A model generated the notes under the pieces. The model was not told the DNA's origin, did not search any database, and saw only the letters and a program-made list of their open reading frames with translations. From NCBI GenBank assembly GCA_036513415.1, contig DATBZA010000097.1, forward strand, positions 1-18,531: a stretch of DNA of 18,531 nucleotides, read 5' to 3'. Positions 1 through 8,482 of this stretch are shown here, piece by piece (positions within the stretch are counted from its first letter, which is position 1; each line of letters begins with the position of its first letter). The stretch comes from 40CM-4-68-19 sp036513415 (lineage in GTDB: Bacteria > Myxococcota > Myxococcia > Myxococcales > 40CM-4-68-19). The position numbers and the translations under genes were made by a program.

Positions 1-105
1 GACTCCGGGCCTGCCGACTCCGGGCCTGCCGACTCCGGGCCTGCCGACTCCGGGCCTGCCGACTCCGGGCCTGCCGACTCCGGGCCTGCCGACGCGGGGC
101 CGTCC
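1..105 (+). repeat. 15-bp perfect tandem repeat coding a DSGPA linker
   Basis: The unit gactccgggcctgcc occurs six times in succession with no mismatch (1-90), followed by one degenerate copy (91-105, coding DAGPS). The array begins at the window edge, so the true copy number is unknown. It is in frame with the propeller gene and codes Asp-Ser-Gly-Pro-Ala, an extended hydrophilic linker of the kind found behind lipoprotein signals. Because the unit is a multiple of three, gain or loss of copies would change linker length without breaking the frame. Confidence 0.97.
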
Positions 106-1512
106 GATGGGGGCGGGTCCGGGTCCGTCAGCCTCCCGAACATTCCCGGATGGGATTTCTACGGTCCGCAGCACGGAGGTCCGCAGGACGTGCGGGGCGT
201 CACCATGGACGAAGGCGGCAACCTCTGGGTGGCCGGCGGCGCCGAGGGGCTCTTCCTCATGCGTGCCGCGGCTGACGGCAGTTTGACCGGAAGGTTCGAG
301 AAGTTCGGCATCGCCGACGGCCTGCACCCGTACGGATGGCTGAACGGCGAGGCCGCGGAAGGAATGAAAGTTCCGGACGGCACGCCGGCCGACATGCACC
401 CGAGCCTCACCGCGACGCCGGCGATCTCGGTCGCGGGTGGGCCTCCAGGGACCGTGTTCGTTGGCTATCAGGGCAAGCCGGGCTGTGAGGACGCGTGGCA
501 CGGCGATCAGTGGACCCCGTCCTCGCAGTGGGGCGATCCAGCCGTCTACAAGAGTGGCGACGCGGATCGGGTGACGCTGAGCGGCAGCGGGATCGCCGTG
601 GTGCACTACGACATCTTCAGCGGCCCAGGAGTGGTCGGCGCCGAGCCCAAAGGGCGAGAGAAGGTCTGCTCCGTCTATCGCCTGGTCTGGGACAAAGAGC
701 AGAACCGCATCTGGTTCGGGGGAAATCATGGCTTTGCCATGGGCAAGCCGGACTTCCCGGGGAACCCGACCTGCAACGGCCTTGATGCGTGTGCCGGAGT
801 GTCGGAGCACGTGCACCCGGCGTTCAACGACACCGAGGGCAATTACGTCACCCAGGAGTACTGGGGCGTCGCCCTCGACCCGCTTTCGCACCAGGGCTTC
901 CACGACGTCTGGTTCGGCGGGATGGCGCGCACGACGCGATTCCGCTACGGCGAGACCGGCGGCAGCTACTTCATTGCCGAGTCGAGAACGGAGGCGTGGT
1001 CGAGCAAGAACATCAAGTCTCCCACGCCTGAGAATCTGGCTGTCCAGGCCGCAGTTCGGAATCGCATCGACGTGTGGCCAGACGCCGTCTCGGAATATGA
1101 CCAGGCCTGGAACCCGACGTATCCGACCCGTGCGCAATGGAAGGCAGGGCTCGACGTGGTCTCCGGCATCGCAGCGGACCCGTCGGACTACAGCGTCTAC
1201 ATCGCGTCGTTCGCGAACGGAATCCGCCACCTGGATCATGACGGGAACTTCATCGCGGATCTGAACGGTGCGCTCTTCGGCAAGACCGTGAGCGCGATCG
1301 CCATCGATCCGGACGGCTCGCTCTGGGTCGGCTACAACTACGAAGGCGGCGTCTCACGCATCCGCAGGGGCGGCGCGGTCGAACATCTCGCGAATTCGCT
1401 CGGGCAATTGGAGAAGAGCCCGGTGCTCGACATCCAGATCGCGCGCACCGGACCGCGCAGGGTTCTCGTCGCGTTCCAGAACGGCGCCGTCGCCATCTAC
1501 AAGGGGAACTGA
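1..1512 (+). CDS. Surface beta-propeller protein, paralog 1 (5' partial)
   Basis: The frame is open from base 1 to a TGA at 1510-1512, so the start and any signal peptide lie outside the window. An internal ATG at 190 is not the real start, because the frame runs through it from the linker repeats. After the Pro/Asp-rich linker come propeller-like blades with recurring W-x-G patterns: LWVAGG, IWFGGNHG, VWFGGMARTTRF, VYIASFANGI, LWVGYNYEGG, VLVAFQNGAV. These resemble the Reg_prop (two-component-regulator propeller) style, but no kinase or output domain follows. The protein aligns along its whole length with the next gene (shared stretches include AVYKSGDADR, HYDIFSG and HGFA). It is inferred to be a cell-surface or secreted protein; ligand and function are unknown. 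The stop lies three bases before the next start, so the two genes are probably cotranscribed. Confidence 0.85.
   Translation, partial: DSGPADSGPADSGPADSGPADSGPADSGPADAGPSDGGGSGSVSLPNIPGWDFYGPQHGGPQDVRGVTMDEGGNLWVAGGAEGLFLMRAAADGSLTGRFEKFGIADGLHPYGWLNGEAAEGMKVPDGTPADMHPSLTATPAISVAGGPPGTVFVGYQGKPGCEDAWHGDQWTPSSQWGDPAVYKSGDADRVTLSGSGIAVVHYDIFSGPGVVGAEPKGREKVCSVYRLVWDKEQNRIWFGGNHGFAMGKPDFPGNPTCNGLDACAGVSEHVHPAFNDTEGNYVTQEYWGVALDPLSHQGFHDVWFGGMARTTRFRYGETGGSYFIAESRTEAWSSKNIKSPTPENLAVQAAVRNRIDVWPDAVSEYDQAWNPTYPTRAQWKAGLDVVSGIAADPSDYSVYIASFANGIRHLDHDGNFIADLNGALFGKTVSAIAIDPDGSLWVGYNYEGGVSRIRRGGAVEHLANSLGQLEKSPVLDIQIARTGPRRVLVAFQNGAVAIYKGN
1501..1506 (+). promoter_or_regulatory. Ribosome binding site for the second propeller gene
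   Basis: AAGGGG lies inside the last codons of the upstream propeller gene, nine bases before the ATG at 1516. It supports that start and coupled expression of the two genes. Confidence 0.6.
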
Positions 1513-1515
1513 TCG

Positions 1516-3165
1516 ATGCGCTGGTCTCTAGCAGCATTGGCGGCCGTCGCCGCGATCGGGGTGGCGGTCGCCTGTGGAAGCGGCAGCGGCTCATCCAGAG
1601 AAGTGTTACCGCCGGTGGACGCCGGTGCCGATGCGGGGCCGGACGGCGGCGGGGACGCGGGACCCGATGCGGGTCCCGACGGCGGTGGGGATGCGGGTCC
1701 CGACGGAGGGACCGACGCTGGCACCGACGGGGGCTCCTGGCGCGCAGGCGACGTCATCATGGTGCCGAATGGCGCGGGATGGCGCTTCGCCGCCGACGGG
1801 CTCCCGTCCGACAGCGTGATCGGGGCGTCCGCTGACGACGACGGCAATGTCTGGGTTGCCGGCGGGAGCGTCGGCGTCTTCGTGCAGCGTGGCGGCTCCG
1901 GGCGGTTCCAGCAGTTCACCATCGCCGACGGGCTCCATCCCTACGGCTATCTTCCCGGCGGATCGCCCGCCGACTCGAGCCCGAGCCTGGCGGCGACGCC
2001 CGCGATCAGCATCGCTGGTGGGCCCGGGTCGAGCGCCTACGTCGGGTACGGTGGGAAGGAGTTCTGCGAGGACGAATGGGACCGGTACGGCGAGGAGCAT
2101 AGCAAGGCCGATCCGTCGGTCTACAAGAGCGGAGATGCCGACCGATTGGTCCTCAGCGGCAGCGGGATCAACGTTGCGCATTACGACATCTTCAGCGGAG
2201 TTGGGGTCGTTCCGAATGAAAAGCCCGGCCGCGAGAAGCTCTGCTCAGTGTACCGGATCGTCTGGCAGCGCGGCTCGAAATATCGCGTCGACGATCCCAA
2301 CGATCATGGCTTCGTCTGGTTCGGGGCGAACCACGGCTTCGCGCTGGGCTTTGCCGACTATGCCGGCAGTCCCAACTGCGGCGGACAGCTAGCCTGCTCC
2401 GGAAACCTGGAGCACGTGCACCCGGGCGTCGGAGACACGCATGGCTGGTTGATCACTGGTGACTACTACGGCATCGCGATCGACACCGTGCCGCACGTCG
2501 ACAAGACGGGGAACACATTCTTCGACGTCTGGTTCGGAGGCATAGCGCGGACCACGCGGTTCCGCTTCGGCGAGAGCCTGGGCGATTTCTACGCCGCGCA
2601 ACCGCGCACCGAGATGTATTCAAGCTCCAAGGACACTGCTGCGAACATCGAAAACGATCTTCCTGCCCAGGCGGCTTTCTGGAATCGGATGGACATCTGG
2701 CCGGACCCGGTCGGAGAGCGCAGGAATCCGGCGAAGGGAGACTGGCTGTCGCAGGAGCCCGACAAGCTCAACCCCAGCCACTGGGTCTGGGACAATGTTA
2801 CCGGCATCGCGGTGATGAAGAACGGCGATGCCTGGATCGGGTCGTTCACCAACGGACTGCGGCTGGTGGATCACGACGGCCACTTCAGGGCGGATGCAAC
2901 GGCGGTGTTGCCGAGCAAATCGATCGGAGCGCTGGCCAAGGACCCGACCGACGACAGCGTTTGGATCGGGTACCGCGACGCGGGCTACGGCGTGACGCGC
3001 ATCAAGCCGGACGGGACCGTGATGCTCTACAGAGGCGCGGCGCTGGGATCGCAGGCGAACAGCGAGGTCTGGGACATCCAGGTGCAGCCGGCGACCAGGA
3101 ACTCCAAGCGGCGCATCCTGGTGGCGTTCCGCCGGGGCGCGGTCGGGATCTACGACGGCGACTAG
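1516..3165 (+). CDS. Beta-propeller lipoprotein, paralog 2
   Basis: 549 residues. The N-terminus is a lipoprotein signal: MRW, a hydrophobic stretch, then VAVAC with the likely lipidated Cys at residue 20. An Asp/Gly/Pro-rich linker follows (about residues 34-74), then a propeller-like domain with blades VWVAGG, VWFGANHG, VWFGGIARTTRF, AWIGSFTNGL, VWIGYRDAGYG and ILVAFRRGAVGIY. It is clearly homologous over its full length to the preceding gene, so the pair is a tandem duplication. The lipobox has Ala rather than Leu at -3, which is permitted but not ideal. I infer a surface-anchored lipoprotein of unknown ligand. There is no catalytic motif I can identify. The stop TAG overlaps the stop of the convergent Ada-like fragment (bases 3162-3164). 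A more decayed third relative lies at 8483-8713. Confidence 0.88.
   Translation: MRWSLAALAAVAAIGVAVACGSGSGSSREVLPPVDAGADAGPDGGGDAGPDAGPDGGGDAGPDGGTDAGTDGGSWRAGDVIMVPNGAGWRFAADGLPSDSVIGASADDDGNVWVAGGSVGVFVQRGGSGRFQQFTIADGLHPYGYLPGGSPADSSPSLAATPAISIAGGPGSSAYVGYGGKEFCEDEWDRYGEEHSKADPSVYKSGDADRLVLSGSGINVAHYDIFSGVGVVPNEKPGREKLCSVYRIVWQRGSKYRVDDPNDHGFVWFGANHGFALGFADYAGSPNCGGQLACSGNLEHVHPGVGDTHGWLITGDYYGIAIDTVPHVDKTGNTFFDVWFGGIARTTRFRFGESLGDFYAAQPRTEMYSSSKDTAANIENDLPAQAAFWNRMDIWPDPVGERRNPAKGDWLSQEPDKLNPSHWVWDNVTGIAVMKNGDAWIGSFTNGLRLVDHDGHFRADATAVLPSKSIGALAKDPTDDSVWIGYRDAGYGVTRIKPDGTVMLYRGAALGSQANSEVWDIQVQPATRNSKRRILVAFRRGAVGIYDGD
1618..1737 (+). repeat. Degenerate Asp-Ala-Gly-Pro-Asp-Gly-Gly coding repeats
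   Basis: The linker of the second propeller gene is built from variations on DAGPDGG, with diverged codons (gatgcggggccg, gacgcgggaccc, gatgcgggtccc). It is the aged counterpart of the perfect 15-bp array in the first gene. Confidence 0.8.
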
Positions 3166-3356
3166 CGCAATGGCAGGCGCACTTCGATTTCGGCGTCGCC
3201 TCCCCGCTCCGGGTTTCCGGTGGTCTCGCGCCGCGGCAGGCGCGCCGGGCAGCGGGGCTGGCAGTAGATGTGCGTCGTGTGCACGCCCAGGAAGAAGCGA
3301 CCGGCGAATCGCCCATCGCGGCCTTCGATCGCGCAGTACCAGGCCTCGGCGTCCAT
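3162..3356 (-). pseudogene. Ada-type zinc domain fragment fused to a foreign tail
   Basis: From an ATG at 3356 the 64-residue frame begins MDAEAWYCAIEGRDGRF and continues with GRFFLGVHTTHIYCQPRCPAR. This matches the start of the Ada / AdaA methylphosphotriester-DNA domain (family form roughly RDARFDGRFFVGVRTTGIYCRPVCPAR), including the first two zinc cysteines (C-x3-C). The second cysteine pair and everything after it are missing. After PRRE the sequence switches to TGNPERGGDAEIEVRLPLR and stops. That tail matches TGNPNASNGGDIELRLPLR, the C-terminus of the gene at 8714-9739. The frame could also start at a GTG at 3374. No convincing ribosome binding site is visible. With half of the zinc site gone it is very unlikely to repair DNA. 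I call it a chimeric remnant; a small expressed ORF cannot be excluded. Confidence 0.75.
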
Positions 3357-3386
3357 CGGCCGTCGGGATAACACAGGACATAAGCC

Positions 3387-3423
3387 GGCTGGCCGGCGGC
3401 GGACCTCGATCCCGCCGCCAGCC
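3387..3423. terminator. Strong GC hairpin between convergent genes
   Basis: Arms GGCTGG(CCGG)CGGCGG (3387-3402) and CCGCCGCCAGCC (3412-3423) pair over 12 bp around a 9-base loop, with a four-base bulge in the left arm. It lies 12 bases past the stop of the lyase gene. No T-run follows on either strand, so it is terminator-like but not a textbook intrinsic terminator. Confidence 0.45.
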
Positions 3424-3435
3424 GCACCGCGCTTA

Positions 3436-6400
3436 TTAGGGGGGATTCATGTTCGTGAAGCTCGCCGTTCCCGGAGTCGGGTTTCCCGTGCTGAACTCGC
3501 TCGCGCTCAGGATGTAATTCAGCGCTTTCAGAGAGAACAACGTCGACGTCGGCGCGGTGGCCTGGAGAGTCCACTGGGTTCCATCGGACGACGTCTCCCA
3601 GCACGTAGTTCCGTCGGATTCGCGCAGGCGCCAGTAGGCGTGCACGATCGGATTGTAGGTCAGGGTAGCAACCGGATATTGGACACCGTTCAGCACGTAA
3701 TTGGCGTACAGGTATCCGTACTCGTACCACCAGTTCAGCTGATTGTTCCAGTCGAGTTGTACTGTGAATACGGTGTTGACGTTGCCAGTGGCGCTGACCA
3801 CGCTTAGGATCTGCACCGACGCAGATGAATTGGTGAGCTCGTAGGTCCCTATGCTCTCGACGAGGGCTTGCGACCCGCCGTTGCCTGGCGCAGGCGAGAG
3901 GTTGATGCTGCCTCCACTTTCGGTGATGGTGGCAAGGCCATCCGGACCGGCCCAAGGGTACCATTTCGTCGTGTCGATCTGCGTCGCCGCGGCACGCTCC
4001 ACTTGGGCGCTCGCCGCGAGCCAATGCGGCCGGTCACCTGCAGGCGGCACAGTCGCAGGTGTCGTCTGCGGGGCGTACTGTCGGACGAACCCATCCGTCG
4101 TGGATTTATCGAGAGCGTTTCCGCCAGTCCAACCAGCGAATGTGGCGTTTCCTGCTGGGTCGACGGCAACGGCCTGCACCCGATCCGCGAGCCCCGTGCC
4201 GAATTGGGCGCCCCACGCAAGCGCTCCGTCCACGGTGAACTTCGCGAAGAATGCGTCGTCGCTGGTAAACTGCATCGGTCCTGCCGGCGGGATAACGGAT
4301 GCGAAGTACGGCGCGTCGGTGCTGCCTCCGACATAGATCCCGGTTGGCGATGCGGCGATGGCCCATGCCCAGGCAAGGCCAAGCTGCAACCCGGACTTCT
4401 TGAAGAAGACCGGCGTGGTCTGCGGCGGCGTGTATCTGCCGACGAATACACGGCGGGAATTGGGGTTCACGTCCGAGTCATTGCCGTAAATCCATGAATC
4501 GGCGCACCAGCCGGTTACATACACGCCTGTCGCGTCTGCTGCGGTCGCCATCGCCATCGACGCGACGCAATGGGCCGAGTCGATCAACGACGTGGTCGAA
4601 TTGATGGCGTCTGCCGTCCAGTTTTGCGCGCCGGTAGCGGCGCTGTAACCGTAGAGCAGGGCACCGGGAGCGACCTGTCCCGTACAGTACGCACAACTCG
4701 ACGCTACGACATAGACCGACTGCTCACTGGGGTCCACCGCGATCCCGAATCCCAAGTTGGTGAGCGGTTGCCGCCAGACCTGCGCGCCTCCAGCGGTCAT
4801 CCGAACAAGGGCGTTTCCTTGGATGTACAGATCGTGCGAAGAGCGACCAAGCGCGAGAGCGTATGCCGATGTCAGCGCGGGATTTCCCACTGGCAGGGTC
4901 GCCAACAACGATCCGTCCAGTCCATACTTCAGGATTACTGGAGCACTACCGTACGCACCGAAGCTACTTCCCGTCAGGGCGTAGAGCGTGCTTCCATCGA
5001 CGGCGAGCGAAACGATCTCGTCATCCAGGGTCGTCGCGTATTGCCGAGTCCATACCGTGTTGCCGGCGCCGTCAAGCTTGCGCACGAAACCATCCGTTCC
5101 GCCGCCGTTCGCGGTGACGTTCGTACCCAAAACCCCCGTTGTTTGACCGGCGACGTACGTGTTTCCGGCGGCGTCGGTCGTCACTGCGCTGAGGTAATCG
5201 GCTGTGCCTGCGCTTCCGACCAAGACGTGCCAGTTCTGGGCCGCCGCGACGCCGGCATTCACCCAAACGTCGATCGCGCCCGCGTCGGCAAACGCGATCC
5301 CGCCGCTATTGGAAGACCGAGCCCAGAACTGGTAGATATTCTCCGGCACAAGGCCGTCCAGCTGCATCTGGTGTGACGTCGTGCCAGCAACATCAGTCAC
5401 GGCCGTGTATGTGTAAATTCCACTATCCGTGTGCAAACCGCCGCTGCGCGTCGTGTAGCGGATTTGCGTATCTGCAGACGAATCAGTCGTCCACGAGATC
5501 TTGACGCTCGTATTCGAGAGACGCTGCAGTTGAATCGAGCTTGGCGGAATTCGCGGGGGGTTCGGCGCGGACATCGAGGTCACGGTGACCAGGCCATTCG
5601 ACTCCGTGAAGCTGACGGACTGACCGTTCAAGGCGACAGAGTTCACCCGGTAGGCCAAAAATCTCAGTCCCAGAATCGAAAGATCCCGGTGCCCGTCGCT
5701 GTGTCCGGTGATCTGCGCGACGTTGTTAGCATCTGTGGTGACCTCGATCGTTTGCCCCGCGCTCTGTGAGCGGATGAGCGTCCTGGCAGCCCCGCCCAGG
5801 CCAAAGGCGTCCGAGAGCGTGGCGTTTGCGCCGTCTGCGTGCAACACCAGGACCGCCGGCTCATGGCTGCCACGGTATCGCACCATCCCGGCCTCGAGGC
5901 CGCTCGTTCCGCCTGCGATAGTGACTCCTCCTGCCGTGTTGGATGTCGCGCCGAGCTTGCCAAAGACCCAGCTGTCGTTGCCGACTTGCACGCCCGCTTC
6001 CGGGTTTGAGGAAGCGAGAGCCGAAACTGCGAGCTCCTGCGGGATGAACGGCGTCCCCGGAATATTCGCGTTCGGGTTTTTTGGTTGCAGCACGGTGATG
6101 ACGCTGGCCGCGTAAGAAGGGCTGGCCACAGGCGCCGAAATCTTCACCTTTGCGTAGGTGCCGGTCGGCGAAAAGAACTCCGAATAGGAGCCGGCCCACG
6201 GCGTCAGATAGTATAACTGGTGCGCATCGTCGGTCTGTGGCGCGATGTCAATGGTTGGCGAAACGGGTGCGACCACGCGCACCGACATCGACGTCGTACT
6301 CGGCACGGCATTGTTCGGGGCCGCATCCGCGACCGAGTTGTCGAGCAGGACCCCGACTCCGTCCGTCAATCTAACCGTACCAGCCGGATTGAGTGCATGG

Positions 6401-8349
6401 TATAGCTGCGTCACGCTACCTTGGCCCGTCGTCCGGTTTTCCTGCACCAGATCCCGCACGATGACGTATCCATCGCGGCCGACTATGACGGTGCGCGACA
6501 GCGCGGAGACGTTGTCATATAGGCGCGTCCCGTCGCCGCGCGCGAAAGTGTAATCCGTCATTGAAGCGGCGACAGGCATGCTGCCGACGCGATTGAGGAA
6601 CCAATCCGGCAATTGCCAATAGCACCCGACCGAACGGTGCCTCTGCGTCACTTTGTCGTCGCCGCGCTGACCTGCTCCGTCGACCAGCACCGCATTGTGC
6701 CACTCGGTCGAGTGCTCATGATCGGTGCCGACGCCCCCATCCGGATGCGGGTCATTCGGGTCGGCACAGCAATTGTACCCGGCTGCCTCGGGAAGGCTCC
6801 AGCCGGCGATCATCGTCGGGTTCTGCCATGACGGCTGCACCGCCGCACCCCCGTAGATCCAGAGACCCAAGTCGTCCTCGTGATCATGCCCGAAGTTCAA
6901 CTCGGGCATCGCGGCAGCACAGGTCGGATCGGCGCAGGTCGCGGTGAGATCGATGCACTTCTGTCGCAATCCATTGCCGCCAAAGACCCCGGACTTGAAC
7001 GCCACGATCAGGCCGCCGTACCCGTGGGAGATGAATGACTGCTGGTCTTGGTTCCAGAGGTCCGGGGGGGCGCCACTGACCGCTGGTGCGTTCGAGTACA
7101 CGACATACTCCAGCGCGTAGTGTAGCGCGAATTCGAAGCGCATCAGCCAGTACGATCGCTGATCTGCGGGGAACCTGTCGGCAGCAGCCTTCGCGAACGA
7201 TGCCCCAACGCGGTCGGTGGTTACCCCCGGATCGTTCGATGCATTCTGGTATCGGTTTGCAGCCCATCTCAGCACCGGCAGCACCCCGGGCCGGAGCCAG
7301 TTGTAGTCAGCGTTCGTCATCGCCATTACCTGCGGGTGATCCGGTTGCTGAAGGTAATAGACGACGCGGCCAAAGTTCTGTAGCAATGCGCTCTGATCGG
7401 CGTTCCAACCCGTTCCGCCTCGCCGCCGCGCGCCGATCCAGTAGGCGACCAGCGGTTGCATCCCGGTCATCAAGTAGCCGGTGCCTTCATGCCAGGTGCC
7501 GTCCGATACGAGATCCTGCAGCGCGCGAATGCGGCCAAGGTTCGCAGCGGCAATCGGTTGGTAGTAATTGCGGGCAAGATAGTCGTACGTCCGACTGACT
7601 CCGTTGACATCGAGCGCTGTCAACGCAGTCGTGCCTTCGAGGACCTGCCCAGCGAGACCAATGGCGGTATTGGTAGTCCAGGAGTGAGTGTTGCCGAAGT
7701 CTCCCTGCCACCAGCCGGTCCAGTTTCCGCAATTCGGAGTCCGCTTGGACGTGTTCGCGGTATCGGCGACCCGGGCCAAGGAGTCGGTATAGTACTGCAA
7801 TGTCTGAAGGCACTGCTGCTGCTGGGACGGGGTGAGTTGATCAAACAACACGTCGAGACCAATGGCCAGACTGCGGACCGCCCCTGCCTGTTCCATGTCA
7901 CAGTCGTTCGGCGGCGGGTCATTGTGATTGGGGTCCTGGGTCCAATCGAACGCCGTGAATAAGCTCGAGTTTGCGGGGGGCGGGCTTCCGGGCAATGAGC
8001 ACATCGACAGGACGAGGTCCCTCGCGACGCTGACGCTCTGATTCGTGAGACGGGCAATCATCGCATATCCGCCAGCCTGAAAGGCGGGCTGGTATTCCCC
8101 CGAGTTCCTGACCGCATCCGCAGTGGAATATCTCGTGATGAATTGAGTCAGATTTGCGCCGACCAGTCCATTCGGGTTCGGGAAGGGCAGGCGTCCGGAC
8201 CACAGGTCGGCCCAGCCGGGCTGGGTCGCGTTGGCCTGCAGAGTCGAGAGCTCACTGGAAGTCCACACGCTCGTCGGGTGTGTCTGAGCGGTCGCCGCGG
8301 TCGAAACGGCAAACGAGAATGCTATGATTGAAGCGAGGATTCGGGGCAT
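3436..8349 (-). CDS. Secreted heparinase II/III-type lyase with FnIII, propeller and C-terminal sandwich domains
   Basis: 1637 residues from the ATG at 8349. I prefer this start to the GTG at 8361 because GAGGTG sits four bases upstream of it. Signal peptide: MPRILASIIAF...STAATAQ, probably cut after ATA. Residues about 25-400 form an all-helical toroid-like region. A heparinase II/III-like region follows, with HDHEDD at 488-493 and STEWHNAVLVDGAGQ at about 547-561; the family form is roughly H-x-H-x-D ... S-T-x-x-H-N-T-V-x-V-D-G. Then come a fibronectin III module (about 932-1020, VKISWTTD) and an SBBP-like propeller (about 1035-1425, repeats such as AVTTDAAGNTYVAGQTTG). A C-terminal jelly-roll or laminin-G-like domain ends the protein (about 1458-1637, WRLRESDGTTCWETSSDGTQW). 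It probably cleaves an acidic polysaccharide outside the cell; the substrate cannot be read from sequence. It ends in tandem TAA TAA. Two 60-base lines count 58% and 60% GC, lower than the housekeeping genes. Confidence 0.85.
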   Translation of the reverse strand: MPRILASIIAFSFAVSTAATAQTHPTSVWTSSELSTLQANATQPGWADLWSGRLPFPNPNGLVGANLTQFITRYSTADAVRNSGEYQPAFQAGGYAMIARLTNQSVSVARDLVLSMCSLPGSPPPANSSLFTAFDWTQDPNHNDPPPNDCDMEQAGAVRSLAIGLDVLFDQLTPSQQQQCLQTLQYYTDSLARVADTANTSKRTPNCGNWTGWWQGDFGNTHSWTTNTAIGLAGQVLEGTTALTALDVNGVSRTYDYLARNYYQPIAAANLGRIRALQDLVSDGTWHEGTGYLMTGMQPLVAYWIGARRRGGTGWNADQSALLQNFGRVVYYLQQPDHPQVMAMTNADYNWLRPGVLPVLRWAANRYQNASNDPGVTTDRVGASFAKAAADRFPADQRSYWLMRFEFALHYALEYVVYSNAPAVSGAPPDLWNQDQQSFISHGYGGLIVAFKSGVFGGNGLRQKCIDLTATCADPTCAAAMPELNFGHDHEDDLGLWIYGGAAVQPSWQNPTMIAGWSLPEAAGYNCCADPNDPHPDGGVGTDHEHSTEWHNAVLVDGAGQRGDDKVTQRHRSVGCYWQLPDWFLNRVGSMPVAASMTDYTFARGDGTRLYDNVSALSRTVIVGRDGYVIVRDLVQENRTTGQGSVTQLYHALNPAGTVRLTDGVGVLLDNSVADAAPNNAVPSTTSMSVRVVAPVSPTIDIAPQTDDAHQLYYLTPWAGSYSEFFSPTGTYAKVKISAPVASPSYAASVITVLQPKNPNANIPGTPFIPQELAVSALASSNPEAGVQVGNDSWVFGKLGATSNTAGGVTIAGGTSGLEAGMVRYRGSHEPAVLVLHADGANATLSDAFGLGGAARTLIRSQSAGQTIEVTTDANNVAQITGHSDGHRDLSILGLRFLAYRVNSVALNGQSVSFTESNGLVTVTSMSAPNPPRIPPSSIQLQRLSNTSVKISWTTDSSADTQIRYTTRSGGLHTDSGIYTYTAVTDVAGTTSHQMQLDGLVPENIYQFWARSSNSGGIAFADAGAIDVWVNAGVAAAQNWHVLVGSAGTADYLSAVTTDAAGNTYVAGQTTGVLGTNVTANGGGTDGFVRKLDGAGNTVWTRQYATTLDDEIVSLAVDGSTLYALTGSSFGAYGSAPVILKYGLDGSLLATLPVGNPALTSAYALALGRSSHDLYIQGNALVRMTAGGAQVWRQPLTNLGFGIAVDPSEQSVYVVASSCAYCTGQVAPGALLYGYSAATGAQNWTADAINSTTSLIDSAHCVASMAMATAADATGVYVTGWCADSWIYGNDSDVNPNSRRVFVGRYTPPQTTPVFFKKSGLQLGLAWAWAIAASPTGIYVGGSTDAPYFASVIPPAGPMQFTSDDAFFAKFTVDGALAWGAQFGTGLADRVQAVAVDPAGNATFAGWTGGNALDKSTTDGFVRQYAPQTTPATVPPAGDRPHWLAASAQVERAAATQIDTTKWYPWAGPDGLATITESGGSINLSPAPGNGGSQALVESIGTYELTNSSASVQILSVVSATGNVNTVFTVQLDWNNQLNWWYEYGYLYANYVLNGVQYPVATLTYNPIVHAYWRLRESDGTTCWETSSDGTQWTLQATAPTSTLFSLKALNYILSASEFSTGNPTPGTASFTNMNPP

Positions 8350-8444
8350 GGAACACCTCACAAGCAGGCGGGGAGACAGGCGCCAAGCTAGTTCCTCGGA
8401 TCACGCACAAGAAGTGAGACCAAAGGCTGTAGGGTGAAGATCTT

Positions 8445-8459
8445 TTCATTTGTAATGAA
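8445..8459. promoter_or_regulatory. AT-rich palindrome upstream of the lyase gene
   Basis: TTCATT-TGT-AATGAA is a perfect 6-3-6 inverted repeat in a locally AT-rich patch (the line 8461-8520 counts 47% GC), about 96 bases upstream of the lyase ATG. It could be an operator. I found no convincing -35/-10 pair near it. Confidence 0.35.
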
Positions 8460-8482
8460 TGCGATTCCCGATTCGCGAAAAC

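Noticed and set aside
1..105. CRISPR array
   Set aside because: The 15-bp units are contiguous with no spacers, and they are in frame with the propeller gene as a protein linker.
3002..4024. A 340-residue - strand frame spanning the propeller and lyase 3' ends
   Set aside because: It crosses the ends of the propeller gene, the Ada-like fragment and the lyase gene in a different frame and resembles no domain.
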